64,000 nt of DNA from Lutibacter sp. A64 (GCF_022429565.1 NZ_CP092487.1:3964616-4028615); one strand, 5' to 3'; positions 24,981 to 35,286 are shown, counted from the first letter of the stretch. Made by a program: numbers and translations. Notes: generated from the letters alone by a model not told the origin.

Positions 24981-27209
24981 TTATTCAATATTAAATCTAA
25001 TTCCTGTATAGTACATAGCTCCAAGTACTGAAGAGTATACAATACTTGAATCGAAATTTGCTCCAAAAGGATTATCAGCACCTAAAATTGGTGTTTTTTG
25101 CCTGTGATTAGACAGGTTTTCACCTCCAATATACCATTCAAAACGAGGAGAAAATACTTTTGTAATTTGAGCATTCATACTCGTATGTGCATCTGCATAT
25201 TCAGGTAATTGATAGTTTGCTGTAAAAATACTTGTATCTGGTAACCGTTGTTCACTTACCCAATTATAGGTATAATCGAATTTCCAATTTCCACCTTTAT
25301 TATTTTGATGTGTTTGAAAAAATAAATTAGTAAAAAATCTATTTTTAGGTTGCATAGGTTGCTGTTTTTCACCAGAGATATAATTGTTGTTTGTATCTTG
25401 ATATTTATATGCGGTTTTAATATTAAAATGTATAAAAGGACTATAATTTACTTCTACTTGAAAGCTATTGGCCTTGGTATTGGTATCAGCATTGTAAAAT
25501 GAAATTTCTGAAGGATTCTCCATATCTACAATAATTTGTTCACTAAAATCGGTTTTATAATAATCGAAAGTTATAGAGCCGTTTCTATTTAAAAATTTAA
25601 ATTTTTGTGTAAATGAAGTTCCGTAATTCCAAGCTACTTCAGGATTTAAACCATAAAATTCACCATTGTTATTAATAATATTAATGGTTCTATTTGTTCC
25701 AAATAACCATTGGTTTTCAGCAAATATAGCAGCGCTTTTTTTCCCTCTTCCAGCAGAAAAACGTAAAGTTCCTGTTTCCCAAGGCAAGTATTTTAAATGC
25801 AAACGCGGTGTTACAAAGGTTTCTAATAAATTATGGTGATCTATTCTAATTCCTGCAGATAAGCTTAAATTAGATAAATTATCATAATTGTATTCAAAAA
25901 AAGCACCAACAGAGTTTTCGTTTCTATTGTAATTATTTGTTAAAACCAATTCATCAAAATTATCAAAAGTAGTGCTTATTCCAGTAACAAATTTATTACG
26001 TGTATCTGAAATTATTGAATTGTAAATTAAATTGGCATAACCACTTTTATGGTTGATGTTATATTCATTCAATCCAAAATATGAATCTTGATTATGAGAA
26101 CTATAAGCAACTTGTAAACCAAAACTTTTATAAGGTAATTCTGGAAAAACATAGCCAATTTTAGCGGAAGCTTCAAAGCGTTCTGTGTTTATTTCACTTC
26201 CCCAAAAAGTAGTAGTGTTTTTATGAACATCTGGATCAAAATCTATTTCTCCAGTTGTTTTATCATCTTTTAAATAACGTAAATTTATAAAGCTAACCCA
26301 ACCTTTTTCTAGGTCTGTATATTGCCAACGATTCATAATGTTTACTTGTTTGGCAAGTGGAGCATCTAAAAAATTATCGTTATTATCATCAATTTTTTTA
26401 TCTCTCATGTTTCCATGTAAATACAGACCAGTATCCCATTTATCAGAAACTTTTGTGTTAAAATGCGTGTTTAATTCTAGTCTTCCATTTAACGAACCGA
26501 ATGCATTTACAAAAACAGAATTGTCTGTTGATGGTTTTACTAATTCTGCATTAATTTGTCCTGTAATACTTTCATAACCATTAACTACGCTTCCTGCTCC
26601 TTTTGTAATTTGAATGCTTTCAACCCATGTTCCAGGGGTAAAAGTTAATCCATACGTTTGGGCAGCACCTCTTATATTAGGTATGTTTTCTTGAACAATT
26701 TGAATGTAAGGACTTGTTAAGCCCAACATTTTAATTTGTTTTGTACCTGTAAGTGCATCACTATAATTTACATCTATAGATGGATTGGTTTCGAAACTTT
26801 CAGCTAAATTGCAACAAGCTGCTTTTAAAAGTTCATCTTTGTTAACGTTTATTACGTTTTTTACAACATAACTAAGTCTGCTAGAACTTTTTTTGTTAGT
26901 TTGAATTTGAACTTCATCTAACTGATTATCTGCAATTAAAATTATTTTTAGATTTTCTAAATTATTTATTGAAATTGTTTGTGTTTTAAATCCTATAAAG
27001 CTAACAACCAATTGGTTGTTGTTTTTAATAGATTGTATTTCAAAATTCCCTTGTTCATCAGAATTTGTTCCTGTTTGAGAGTTTTTCCAATAGATACTTG
27101 CTCCAAAAATAGGCGAGTTGTTTGTATCTAAAATGGTTCCTTTAATTGTTTTTTGACTAAATACTACAAAAGGAAATAGTATTAAAAATATAAAAATATG
27201 TTTATTCAT
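24981..27209 (-). CDS. TonB-dependent receptor, probable metal (copper-type) uptake
   Basis: Outer-membrane active transporter of 742 residues. The order is: signal peptide (1-18), carboxypeptidase-D-like domain (about 20-95, TIKGTILDTNNSPIFGASIYW), plug domain (about 105-230) with SIQITKGAGSVVNGYESITGQINAEL, then a 22-strand-type barrel ending in an aromatic C-terminus (YYTGIRFNIE). A vicinal Cys132-Cys133 (KAACCNLAESFETNPSIDV) sits in the plug, an uncommon feature that could ligate a soft metal. The flanking genes encode Cys-rich exported proteins, including an HMA protein, supporting a copper or similar substrate (inference). The true ligand is not shown by sequence. Confidence 0.88.
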   Translation of the reverse strand: MNKHIFIFLILFPFVVFSQKTIKGTILDTNNSPIFGASIYWKNSQTGTNSDEQGNFEIQSIKNNNQLVVSFIGFKTQTISINNLENLKIILIADNQLDEVQIQTNKKSSSRLSYVVKNVINVNKDELLKAACCNLAESFETNPSIDVNYSDALTGTKQIKMLGLTSPYIQIVQENIPNIRGAAQTYGLTFTPGTWVESIQITKGAGSVVNGYESITGQINAELVKPSTDNSVFVNAFGSLNGRLELNTHFNTKVSDKWDTGLYLHGNMRDKKIDDNNDNFLDAPLAKQVNIMNRWQYTDLEKGWVSFINLRYLKDDKTTGEIDFDPDVHKNTTTFWGSEINTERFEASAKIGYVFPELPYKSFGLQVAYSSHNQDSYFGLNEYNINHKSGYANLIYNSIISDTRNKFVTGISTTFDNFDELVLTNNYNRNENSVGAFFEYNYDNLSNLSLSAGIRIDHHNLLETFVTPRLHLKYLPWETGTLRFSAGRGKKSAAIFAENQWLFGTNRTINIINNNGEFYGLNPEVAWNYGTSFTQKFKFLNRNGSITFDYYKTDFSEQIIVDMENPSEISFYNADTNTKANSFQVEVNYSPFIHFNIKTAYKYQDTNNNYISGEKQQPMQPKNRFFTNLFFQTHQNNKGGNWKFDYTYNWVSEQRLPDTSIFTANYQLPEYADAHTSMNAQITKVFSPRFEWYIGGENLSNHRQKTPILGADNPFGANFDSSIVYSSVLGAMYYTGIRFNIE

Positions 27210-27284
27210 GTTATTTTCTTAATAGTTGATAACTGGCCAATAATTAAATAATTAAAGGCTTTTAAGCTTAAAATAAGCTTTGTA

Positions 27285-27698
27285 TCAAATTAAGAATGTT
27301 TGAAAAAGAACTTGTTTATTTGAAACAAGTTTTTGAGGAGAAAAGTCTTTATAATACTTATTTGTAGTATTTAAATAAGTAGGTTTTTCAATAAAATTAT
27401 AGTAAAACGAAGCTAAAAATAAAACTTGACTTTTGTTTATTTTAACTGGGTTTGTAGTGTCGAATATTTGAATATCGGTAGTAGATGTTTCATTCTTACA
27501 GCAACTTTTTTCCGAGAAATTTAGAGTGTCACTTTTTAAAGGTGCTTTTTTAGATTCGCAACAACTGTCTACTTTTTCAGTTGAAATAGTTACTAAATTA
27601 TCACCGCAAAAATGTTTATAAACAGAAAAAGAAGTTGTTGATAGCAATAAAATTGCGACCATTAAAACTGCTGATATTTTTCTGAAAACTTTTTTCAT
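27285..27698 (-). CDS. HYC_CC_PP-like small Cys-rich exported protein
   Basis: A 137-residue protein with one N-terminal hydrophobic segment (about 8-26), then the ordered motifs HFCG (His29-Phe30-Cys31), CC at 46-47, a second CC at 66-67, and FSPQK near the C-terminus followed by VLFQTFLI. This is the layout of the Bacteroidetes HYC_CC_PP family, with HFC for HYC and SP for PP. Family members are found next to TonB receptors and metal genes; no biochemical function is known to me. It is upstream of the TonB receptor and HMA genes on the same strand. A -7 box (TATTTTTG on the minus strand, 27704-27711) lies 6 bases before the ATG, suggesting a very short or absent leader. Confidence 0.75.
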   Translation of the reverse strand: MKKVFRKISAVLMVAILLLSTTSFSVYKHFCGDNLVTISTEKVDSCCESKKAPLKSDTLNFSEKSCCKNETSTTDIQIFDTTNPVKINKSQVLFLASFYYNFIEKPTYLNTTNKYYKDFSPQKLVSNKQVLFQTFLI

Positions 27699-27751
27699 TT
27701 TGTCAAAAATACAATTTAGAATTAAAATAAATAGTTAAAATTTTATAAACT

Positions 27752-28786
27752 TTATTGTTCGTTAACTTTTAATCGGGCAGTTGCAGTTGTTTTATCTTCA
27801 GAAAAGTCGTTTTCTAAATATTTTAAGTAACCAGTAATAGCAATCATTCCGGCATTGTCTGTGGTATATTCAAATTTTGGAATGTAGGTAGTCCAACCAT
27901 ATTTAGATTCAGTTTCTTTTAGTGTTTTTCTAATTTCAGAATTAGCACTTACACCACCAGCAATTGCAATATGTTTTATACCTGTTTTTTTTACAGCTTT
28001 TTTAAGTTTATCGAATAAAATTTCTACAATAGTAAATTGTATTGAGGCACAAATATCGTTAAGGTTTTCTTCAATAAAATTCGGATTTTCTTTTACTTTT
28101 TTCTGGATAAAATATAAGATCCCCGTTTTTAAACCGCTAAAGCTAAAATTTAAATCGGCCATTTTAGGTTTTGTAAATTTAAAAGCTAACGGATTACCCA
28201 GTTTAGCGTATTTGTCAATTAATGGACCGCCAGGGTATGGTAGCCCTAAAATTTTAGCAGATTTATCAAAAGCTTCTCCAACAGCATCATCTAAAGTTTC
28301 ACCAATAACTTCCATTGTAAAATAATTTGTAATTTTTACAATTTGTGTATGTCCTCCACTTATAGTTAAACATAAAAATGGAAATGGTGGTTTTTGTTTA
28401 TTTTCTTCATCAATAAAATGCGCTAAAACGTGTCCTTGCATATGATTTACAGGGATTAACGGAATATTTAACGCAAGAGCTAGTGACTTCGCAAACGAGG
28501 TTCCAACCAATAAAGAACCCATTAATCCAGGTCCGCGTGTAAAAGCTATGGCATTTAAGTCTTTTTTGTCGATATTTGCCTGTTGAATTGCTTGTTGTAT
28601 AACAGGAACAATATTTTGTTGATGAGCACGAGAAGCTAATTCTGGAACAACACCACCATATTTGGTATGAATATCTTGATTAGCAACAACATTTGAAAGT
28701 ATTTTTCCGTTGCGGATAACAGCGGCACTTGTATCGTCGCAAGAAGATTCAATACCAAGTATGTAAACAGATTTATTTTTAATCAT
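27752..28786 (-). CDS. tsaD: tRNA N6-adenosine threonylcarbamoyltransferase
   Basis: Transfers the threonylcarbamoyl group to A37 of ANN-decoding tRNAs, with TsaB and TsaE. The 344 residues have the ASKHA fold signatures: YILGIESSCDDTSAAVI at the N-terminus, the metal-binding HMQGHVLAH (about 112-120), SGGHTQIV (about 138-145), DDAVGEAFDKSAKILGLPYPGGP (about 160-182), SFSGLKTG and AGGVSANSEIR. It starts with ATG and is divergent from tamB with a short gap, a gene order common in Flavobacteriaceae. Confidence 0.96.
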   Translation of the reverse strand: MIKNKSVYILGIESSCDDTSAAVIRNGKILSNVVANQDIHTKYGGVVPELASRAHQQNIVPVIQQAIQQANIDKKDLNAIAFTRGPGLMGSLLVGTSFAKSLALALNIPLIPVNHMQGHVLAHFIDEENKQKPPFPFLCLTISGGHTQIVKITNYFTMEVIGETLDDAVGEAFDKSAKILGLPYPGGPLIDKYAKLGNPLAFKFTKPKMADLNFSFSGLKTGILYFIQKKVKENPNFIEENLNDICASIQFTIVEILFDKLKKAVKKTGIKHIAIAGGVSANSEIRKTLKETESKYGWTTYIPKFEYTTDNAGMIAITGYLKYLENDFSEDKTTATARLKVNEQ

Positions 28787-28899
28787 AATTTAACAAATAA
28801 AGGCACGAAAATTGCCATAAAAATGCAAATTTAGCGCATATCAAACGAATAAAAAAAATAGGGCCTAAAATTTTACTGATACTGTTACTTTTTTTAGTA

Positions 28900-31800
28900 G
28901 TGGTAAGTATTTTATTGTCTATACCAAAAGTACAAACTAGTTTAGGACGTGCTGCTACAAACTACTTAAGAGATGCATTTAAGGTTGATATAAATGTAGA
29001 AAAAGTAAATTTAGCTTTTTTAGGCGATGTAGAATTAAATGAAATTTTTATTAGAGATCATCATTTAGATACTTTGATTTATGCCAAAAACCTAACAACA
29101 TCTATATTTAGTTATAAAAACATACTAAATAACAAATTAGAATTTGGTCAAATTTTATTAGAAGATTTTACCTTAAATATAAAAACATATGAAAATGAAA
29201 CAGATGATGCATTAACTGTTTTTGTTGATAAATTTGATGATGGAAGCACCAATGATAAACCTTCGAGTTTTTTATTGACCGCAACCAAATTAAAATTAAA
29301 AAATGGTTATGTTACTATTTCAGATGAAAATGTAGAGAATGAAAACCCGTTATTTTTTAAAAGTATTACAGGTGAAACCAAAAATTTTAGAATTCAAGGA
29401 CCAAATGTTTCAACCGAAATAAAGAACTTTAGTTTTATTGAAAACCACAATTTAAAAGTAGAAAGCTTAACTACAGATTTTACGTATACAAAATCTTTTA
29501 TGAATTTTGAAAATACGGAATTAAAAACCAAAGAATCTTCAATTTTAGCAGATATTAAATTTACGTATAATCGAGAAAATTTTTCAGATTTTAATAATTT
29601 AGTAGTTTTAGATGCTTCTGTAAAACAAGCTGATGTTTCTCTTTTAGATCTTAAAAACTTTTATGATGAATTTGGATCGAATGATGTATTGCATTTTTCA
29701 ACCAATATTAATGGAACCTTAAATAATTTTATAGCAAAAGATTTACAATTAAAAACAGATAAAAATGCGCAGATTTATGGCGATTTAAATTTTAAGAATG
29801 TTTTTAACCAAGAAAATGGATTTTCTTTAGAAGGTGAATTTGCAAATTTAACATCAGATTATAACCATTTAAAAACAATTTTACCAAATGCTTTAGGTAA
29901 TACATTGCCTTCAGAATTTGAAAAACTTGGAAGATTTACTTTAATTGGAAAAACTTATATTACTCCAAATTTAATAGATACACAGTTAACCTTAAAAACA
30001 GATTTAGGTACTACTGTAACAGATTTGGTTTTAACCAATATAAATAATATAGACAATGCTTCTTATAAAGGCCATGTAAAACTTATAGATTTTAAATTGG
30101 GTGAAGTTATGAAAGATAGTCTTGTAGGTCTTTTATCAATGGAAGCCGATATTGATGGAAAAGGATTTACTTTCGAAAACTTAAATGCATCAGTAAAAGG
30201 AAAAGTATCTAAACATCAATATAAAAATTATACGTATAACAACATTACGTTAAATGGGGTTTTTAAAAACAAGCATTTTGATGGTGAAATGGAAGTTAAT
30301 GATGATAATATAAAGTTGAATTTTAATGGTTTGGCAGATTTATCTAACGATGTTTATAAATTCGATTTTAAATCAACCGTAGATTATTGCGATTTAAATA
30401 CTATAAATTTATTTAAACGAGATAGTATTTCAAAAATAAAGGGAGATATCGAAATTAAAGTACAAGGAAATTCTTTTGATGATTTAATTGGTACGGTAGA
30501 TTTTAAAAATTCACTATACCTAAATCAAAAAGGAAATTACTTTTTTAAAGATTTTAATATAACATCTTCATTTTTAGATAGTGTAAGAACCATAACAATA
30601 AATTCTCCAGAAATACTAACAGGAAGAATTGTTGGGAAATTTAAATTTAATGAACTTGGTAAATTAGCACAGAATTCTATTGGTAGTATTTACTCTAACT
30701 ATAAACCTTTTGAAGTAGCTAAAAATCAAAATCTAAACTTTAGGTTTAATATTCATAATAAAATTGTTGAAGTATTTTATCCTGAAGTAATTTTAGCTCC
30801 AAGAACAACTATAAGAGGAAATATGAGCTCTAATGATAATTCATTTAAGCTAAATATTAAATCACCAAAAGTAGAGGCTTATACCAATGTTATTGATGAA
30901 TTAAATTTACAAATAGATAATAAAAACCCGTTATTTAATACGCAATTAACTATTGATGCTATTAATTCTGATTATTATAATATTTCAAAACTTCACTTAG
31001 TAAATATTACTTTAAGTGATACCTTGTATTTTAGAACCGAATTTAATGGAGGAAAAGAAAATACAGAAAAATTCGACCTTTCATTTTTTCATACCTTTAA
31101 TAAGCAAAATAAATCGGTGTTTGGTTTACAAAAATCTAACTTTATTTTTAAAAATAATACGTGGGAAATAAATCCTGAAGACAATCTAAAAAATAAGGTT
31201 GTGTTTGATAGTAAAGCTAAATTGTATACTATAGATCAATTTTTAATTACATCTAAAGATCAAAAAATTGAGTTTAATGGTGTTATGCAAGATACAATTA
31301 GTAAAGACTTTAATTTTAATTTTAAAAATGTTAAACTATCTAGTATTACACCAGAAATTGATAGTTTAAAATTAAGGGGTATTATAAACGGAAATTTAAA
31401 TTATAACCAGATTAATAAACAAATTAAACCAACAGCAAACTTATTGGTTTCAGATTTTAATGTAAATAACTCTTATCAAGGTGATTTAAAAGCAGAAATA
31501 GTTGGTAAAAACTCTATGAAAGAGTATGATTTAAACGTTTTGCTAGTAAGAGATAATAGTATTAATTTTTCAGCAGTTGGAGAATTAGATTTTACTCCTG
31601 CAAAGCCTACTTTAGACGTTATTTTAGATTTTGAAGAATTTAAACTAGATGCTTTTAGTCCGCTTGGCGAAGATGTTTTTAATAAAATTAGAGGTTTTGC
31701 TTATGGAAATGTGAATTTAACAGGACCGCTTAACAATCCAAATATGACAGGAGAATTGTATTTAGACCAAGCCGGTCTCTATTTTCCTTACTTAAATGTA

Positions 31801-33297
31801 GATTATCTTTTTGACGGTACAAGTGTAATAACATTAGAAAAACAAACATTTAATTTAGAAGACGTTCAAATAGAAGATACAAAACATAAAACAAGAGGAG
31901 AATTAAGAGGAACCATTTCTCATAAATATTTTGATAACTGGGCACTTAATTTAAACTTAGATACTAGAAATTTATTAGTGCTAGATACAGAAGAAGATGA
32001 GGAATCTGTATATTATGGAACCGGTTTCTTGGGTGGAAATGCCACTATAATTGGGCCAACCGATAAATTAGTAATAGATGTTATTGGTAGAACAAATAAA
32101 GGAACACGCTTTGTAATACCAATTAGTGATGTTAAAACAGCAACATCTTCAGAGTTGATAAGATTTGTGAATAGTGATAAAGAAGGAAATGAAGTTGAAA
32201 GTAGAAATGCTTTTATTTCAGAAAAATTAAAAGGATTGTCGCTTAATTTTAATTTAGATGTAACCAAAGATGCCGAAGTAGAAATGGTATTGGATAAAGC
32301 TACCGGAAGTTCTTTAAAAGGTAGTGGAACAGGTAATTTACAAATAGAACTCGATACCAAAGATAAGTTTAATATGTATGGAGATTTTATAATAGATAAC
32401 GGAACTTATAATTTTAAATACGGAGGTATAATAAACAAACCATTTAGCGTACAAAAAGGAGGAAGTGTCTCTTGGAGTGGAGATCCATTTACTGCAGATA
32501 TTAATATAGAAGCAATTTATAGAGTTTCGGCAAATCCGAAATCTTTACTAGAAAATATTACTGCAAATAGAAAAATTCCAATTGACTTAGTAACTCGTTT
32601 TTCGGGCGAATTATTTAATTCAACCCGAACTTTTGATATAGAAATACCAAACTCTAGTTCAACTGTTGCTGCTGAGTTGGCTTTTAAATTAAATAGTAAT
32701 GACGATAATACAAAAACAAGTCATTTTGTTTCATTATTAGCCTCTGGTGCATTTTATAACGAAAGCGACTTAAGTGTAAATACTAATGGTTTGGTGTATG
32801 GAACTGCTTCAGATTTAATATCAAATGCATTCGATAATATTGTAAATACAGGAGATAATAAATTTAAATTTAAACCTGTTTATACCTTTGGTGAAAAAAA
32901 TAATATTGATAATTTAAATATAGACGATCAGTTAGGCTTTAATTTTGGTTACGAAGTAAATGATAGAATTTTAATTAACGGTAAAGCAAGTGTGCCAATC
33001 GGTTCTAAAGAGCCTACAAGTTTTATAGGTGAAGTAACCATAGATTTTCTATTGAATGATGCTGGTACATTAACATCATCTATATTTAACCGTCAGAATG
33101 AAATTCAATATTCTGAACAAGATGAAGAAGGATATACGCAAGGAATTGGAATAAATTACCAATTAGATTTTGATGATAGTACCGAATTATTAGAGAAATT
33201 AGGGTTGAAAAAGAAAAAAGTAAAAGATTCTACAGAAACTGTAAAACCAGCAGTTAAAGAAATTAAAAAAACGAAACCAATCAACATAAAAAAATAA
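28900..33297 (+). CDS. tamB: translocation and assembly module protein TamB (non-ATG start)
   Basis: Very large (about 1465 residues) envelope-spanning AsmA/TamB-superfamily protein that moves lipids or assists outer-membrane protein assembly. It is beta-rich throughout, with many short alternating strands, and ends in a TamB/DUF490 domain (RVSANPKSLLENIT... SSTVAAELAFKLNSND, GEVTIDFLLNDAGTL) and a lysine-rich tail. The GTG at 28900 is the only ATG/GTG/TTG in frame, but it cuts into the membrane anchor: the open frame continues upstream to 28801 and encodes KRIKKIGPKILLILLLFLVVV. The real start is probably an ATC or ATA codon near 28840-28858. A nucleotidyltransferase gene follows 10 bases downstream. 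Confidence 0.88.
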   Translation: MVSILLSIPKVQTSLGRAATNYLRDAFKVDINVEKVNLAFLGDVELNEIFIRDHHLDTLIYAKNLTTSIFSYKNILNNKLEFGQILLEDFTLNIKTYENETDDALTVFVDKFDDGSTNDKPSSFLLTATKLKLKNGYVTISDENVENENPLFFKSITGETKNFRIQGPNVSTEIKNFSFIENHNLKVESLTTDFTYTKSFMNFENTELKTKESSILADIKFTYNRENFSDFNNLVVLDASVKQADVSLLDLKNFYDEFGSNDVLHFSTNINGTLNNFIAKDLQLKTDKNAQIYGDLNFKNVFNQENGFSLEGEFANLTSDYNHLKTILPNALGNTLPSEFEKLGRFTLIGKTYITPNLIDTQLTLKTDLGTTVTDLVLTNINNIDNASYKGHVKLIDFKLGEVMKDSLVGLLSMEADIDGKGFTFENLNASVKGKVSKHQYKNYTYNNITLNGVFKNKHFDGEMEVNDDNIKLNFNGLADLSNDVYKFDFKSTVDYCDLNTINLFKRDSISKIKGDIEIKVQGNSFDDLIGTVDFKNSLYLNQKGNYFFKDFNITSSFLDSVRTITINSPEILTGRIVGKFKFNELGKLAQNSIGSIYSNYKPFEVAKNQNLNFRFNIHNKIVEVFYPEVILAPRTTIRGNMSSNDNSFKLNIKSPKVEAYTNVIDELNLQIDNKNPLFNTQLTIDAINSDYYNISKLHLVNITLSDTLYFRTEFNGGKENTEKFDLSFFHTFNKQNKSVFGLQKSNFIFKNNTWEINPEDNLKNKVVFDSKAKLYTIDQFLITSKDQKIEFNGVMQDTISKDFNFNFKNVKLSSITPEIDSLKLRGIINGNLNYNQINKQIKPTANLLVSDFNVNNSYQGDLKAEIVGKNSMKEYDLNVLLVRDNSINFSAVGELDFTPAKPTLDVILDFEEFKLDAFSPLGEDVFNKIRGFAYGNVNLTGPLNNPNMTGELYLDQAGLYFPYLNVDYLFDGTSVITLEKQTFNLEDVQIEDTKHKTRGELRGTISHKYFDNWALNLNLDTRNLLVLDTEEDEESVYYGTGFLGGNATIIGPTDKLVIDVIGRTNKGTRFVIPISDVKTATSSELIRFVNSDKEGNEVESRNAFISEKLKGLSLNFNLDVTKDAEVEMVLDKATGSSLKGSGTGNLQIELDTKDKFNMYGDFIIDNGTYNFKYGGIINKPFSVQKGGSVSWSGDPFTADINIEAIYRVSANPKSLLENITANRKIPIDLVTRFSGELFNSTRTFDIEIPNSSSTVAAELAFKLNSNDDNTKTSHFVSLLASGAFYNESDLSVNTNGLVYGTASDLISNAFDNIVNTGDNKFKFKPVYTFGEKNNIDNLNIDDQLGFNFGYEVNDRILINGKASVPIGSKEPTSFIGEVTIDFLLNDAGTLTSSIFNRQNEIQYSEQDEEGYTQGIGINYQLDFDDSTELLEKLGLKKKKVKDSTETVKPAVKEIKKTKPINIKK

Positions 33298-33307
33298 TAT
33301 AAAAAAG

Positions 33308-34210
33308 ATGAGTAAACCAACATTAGTAATTTTAGCTGCAGGAATTGGAAGTCGCTATGGTGGCTTAAAACAATTAGATACTTTCTCAGAACAAGGAGAT
33401 ACAATTTTAGATTTTTCAATTTACGATGCAATCCAAGCCGGTTTTGGAAAAGTTGTTTTTATAATTAGAAAAAGCATTGAAGCAGATTTTAAAGCATTTT
33501 TTACACCAAAATTAAAAGACAAAATAGAGGTAGAATATGTGTTTCAAGAACTAGAAAATATACCAGAAAAATATAAGGATAACACTAGAGAAAAACCTTG
33601 GGGAACTGGTCATGCATTATTAATGGCAAAAGATGTAATTTCTGAAAATTTTACAGTAATTAATGCTGACGATTTTTATGGAAGAGAAGCATTTGTTGGT
33701 ATTGCAGAAGCGCTAAAAAACATAGACAAAAACTCTAGTTACTTTAATATGATGGGCTATGTATTAAAAAATACAATTTCAGAATATGGTTTTGTTTCTA
33801 GAGGAGAATGTAGAGTAGATGAAAATGGATTTTTAACAGGAATTACAGAACGTACACATATTGAAAAAGTTGATGGAATATTAAAATTTAAAGAAACTGA
33901 AGGTGTTTTAAAACCAATTTCTGAAGAAACCATAGTTTCAATGAATTTCTTCGGATTTACGCCAAAATATTTTGAGTTATCCGAATCGCTTTTTGAAGAA
34001 TTTTTAGAAGAAAATTACAAAGAACCAAAAGCTGAATTTTTTATTCCTAAAGTTGTAAATCACTTAATTGTTAGTGGAAAAGCTACTATGGAGGTTTTAA
34101 AATCAGATGCAAGATGGTTTGGAGTAACTTATAAAGAAGATAAAGCTTATGTTACTTCAGAAATTCAAAAATTGAAAGAAGCTGGAGTTTATCCAGCAAA
34201 ATTATGGTAA
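33308..34210 (+). CDS. sugar-phosphate nucleotidyltransferase family protein
   Basis: A 300-residue GT-A-like nucleotidyltransferase. The N-terminus TLVILAAGIGSRYGGLKQLD is the NTP-binding GxGxR/K signature, and VINADDFYG (about 117-125) is the metal-binding aspartate motif. Catalytic-type residues continue in NMMGYVLKNTISEYGFVSRGEC. The sugar and nucleotide are not clear: the signature resembles UDP-glucose or mannose-1-phosphate transferases, but the C-terminal half is not diagnostic. It lies 10 bases after tamB and 55 bases before pfkA. Confidence 0.85.
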   Translation: MSKPTLVILAAGIGSRYGGLKQLDTFSEQGDTILDFSIYDAIQAGFGKVVFIIRKSIEADFKAFFTPKLKDKIEVEYVFQELENIPEKYKDNTREKPWGTGHALLMAKDVISENFTVINADDFYGREAFVGIAEALKNIDKNSSYFNMMGYVLKNTISEYGFVSRGECRVDENGFLTGITERTHIEKVDGILKFKETEGVLKPISEETIVSMNFFGFTPKYFELSESLFEEFLEENYKEPKAEFFIPKVVNHLIVSGKATMEVLKSDARWFGVTYKEDKAYVTSEIQKLKEAGVYPAKLW

Positions 34211-34265
34211 TTTTATAGTTTATTAATTTTCAATCAAAATTTAATAGTACTTTTGAACTTTAATT

Positions 34266-35252
34266 ATGGGAAAAAAAATTAGTAGAATAGGTGTGCTTAC
34301 CTCAGGAGGTGATGCACCAGGAATGAACGCTGCAATAAGAGCTGTTGTTAGAGCTTGTGCATATTATAATATAGAATGCTATGGCGTTTATAGAGGATAT
34401 CAAGGTTTAATAGAAGGAGATTTTAAACAGTTAACGGCTCGTGACGTAAGTAATATTATCAATAGAGGTGGTACAATTTTAAAGTCTGCTAGATCTACCG
34501 AATTTAGAACAAAAGAAGGTAGAGAAAAAGCCTATCAAAACATTAAAAAAGCAGAAATAGATGCTTTAGTTTTAATTGGTGGTGATGGTACTTTTACTGG
34601 AGGAATGGTCTTTAATGAAGAACATATGCTTCCTTGTATTGGAATACCAGGAACTATTGATAACGATATTTATGGAACAAATTTTACAATTGGTTATGAC
34701 ACTGCATTAAATACAGTTGTAGAGGTAATTGATAAAATTAGAGATACTGCAAGTTCGCATAACAGACTTTTTTTTGTTGAAGTAATGGGACGAGATGCCG
34801 GATTTATAGCCTTAAATGCGGGTGTAGGTGCAGGTGCTGAAGAAATTTTAATTCCTGAAGAAGATTTAGGTTTAGATAGGTTGTTAGAATCTTTAAAAAG
34901 AACCAAAAGATCGGGTAAATCATCTAGTATTGTAGTGGTTTCTGAAGGAGATAAAATTGGTAAAAATGTATTCGAATTAGCTGATTATGTAGAAGAAAAT
35001 ATGCCGCAATATGATGTAAGAGTATCTGTATTAGGACATATGCAACGTGGTGGTTCGCCAAGCTGTTTTGATCGAGTTTTAGCAAGTAGGTTAGGAGTAA
35101 AAGCTGTTGAATTATTATTAGATGGAAAATCTAATTTAATGGTTGGGTTAATAGATAATAAGGTAGCAACAACCGAATTAGATTTAGCTGTAAAAGAACA
35201 TCACAAAATTAATAAGGATCTATTACGTGTTAGCGATATTATGTCAATTTAA
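34266..35252 (+). CDS. pfkA: ATP-dependent 6-phosphofructokinase
   Basis: Commits fructose-6-phosphate to glycolysis. The 328-residue chain has GVLTSGGDAPGMNAAIRAVV (ATP site), GGDGTFTGG (about 103-111), the catalytic PGTIDNDI segment (about 126-133) and the substrate motif VEVMGRDAGFIAL (about 168-180), then LGHMQRGGSPSCFDR. The Gly at the GGDGT position marks the ATP- rather than the pyrophosphate-dependent form. A TACTTTTG -7 box lies at 34248-34255, 10 bases before the ATG, so the gene may have its own promoter and a minimal leader. Followed by gap and mgsA. Confidence 0.96.
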   Translation: MGKKISRIGVLTSGGDAPGMNAAIRAVVRACAYYNIECYGVYRGYQGLIEGDFKQLTARDVSNIINRGGTILKSARSTEFRTKEGREKAYQNIKKAEIDALVLIGGDGTFTGGMVFNEEHMLPCIGIPGTIDNDIYGTNFTIGYDTALNTVVEVIDKIRDTASSHNRLFFVEVMGRDAGFIALNAGVGAGAEEILIPEEDLGLDRLLESLKRTKRSGKSSSIVVVSEGDKIGKNVFELADYVEENMPQYDVRVSVLGHMQRGGSPSCFDRVLASRLGVKAVELLLDGKSNLMVGLIDNKVATTELDLAVKEHHKINKDLLRVSDIMSI

Positions 35253-35286
35253 TGTGCTTTTTTTTAATAAAACCATAACATAGCAC

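Noticed and set aside
24833..25081. Upstream extension of the HMA-protein frame to 205 residues
   Set aside because: The added residues have no domain, run into the TonB receptor gene and would bury the signal peptide; the extension also spans a dispersed repeat.
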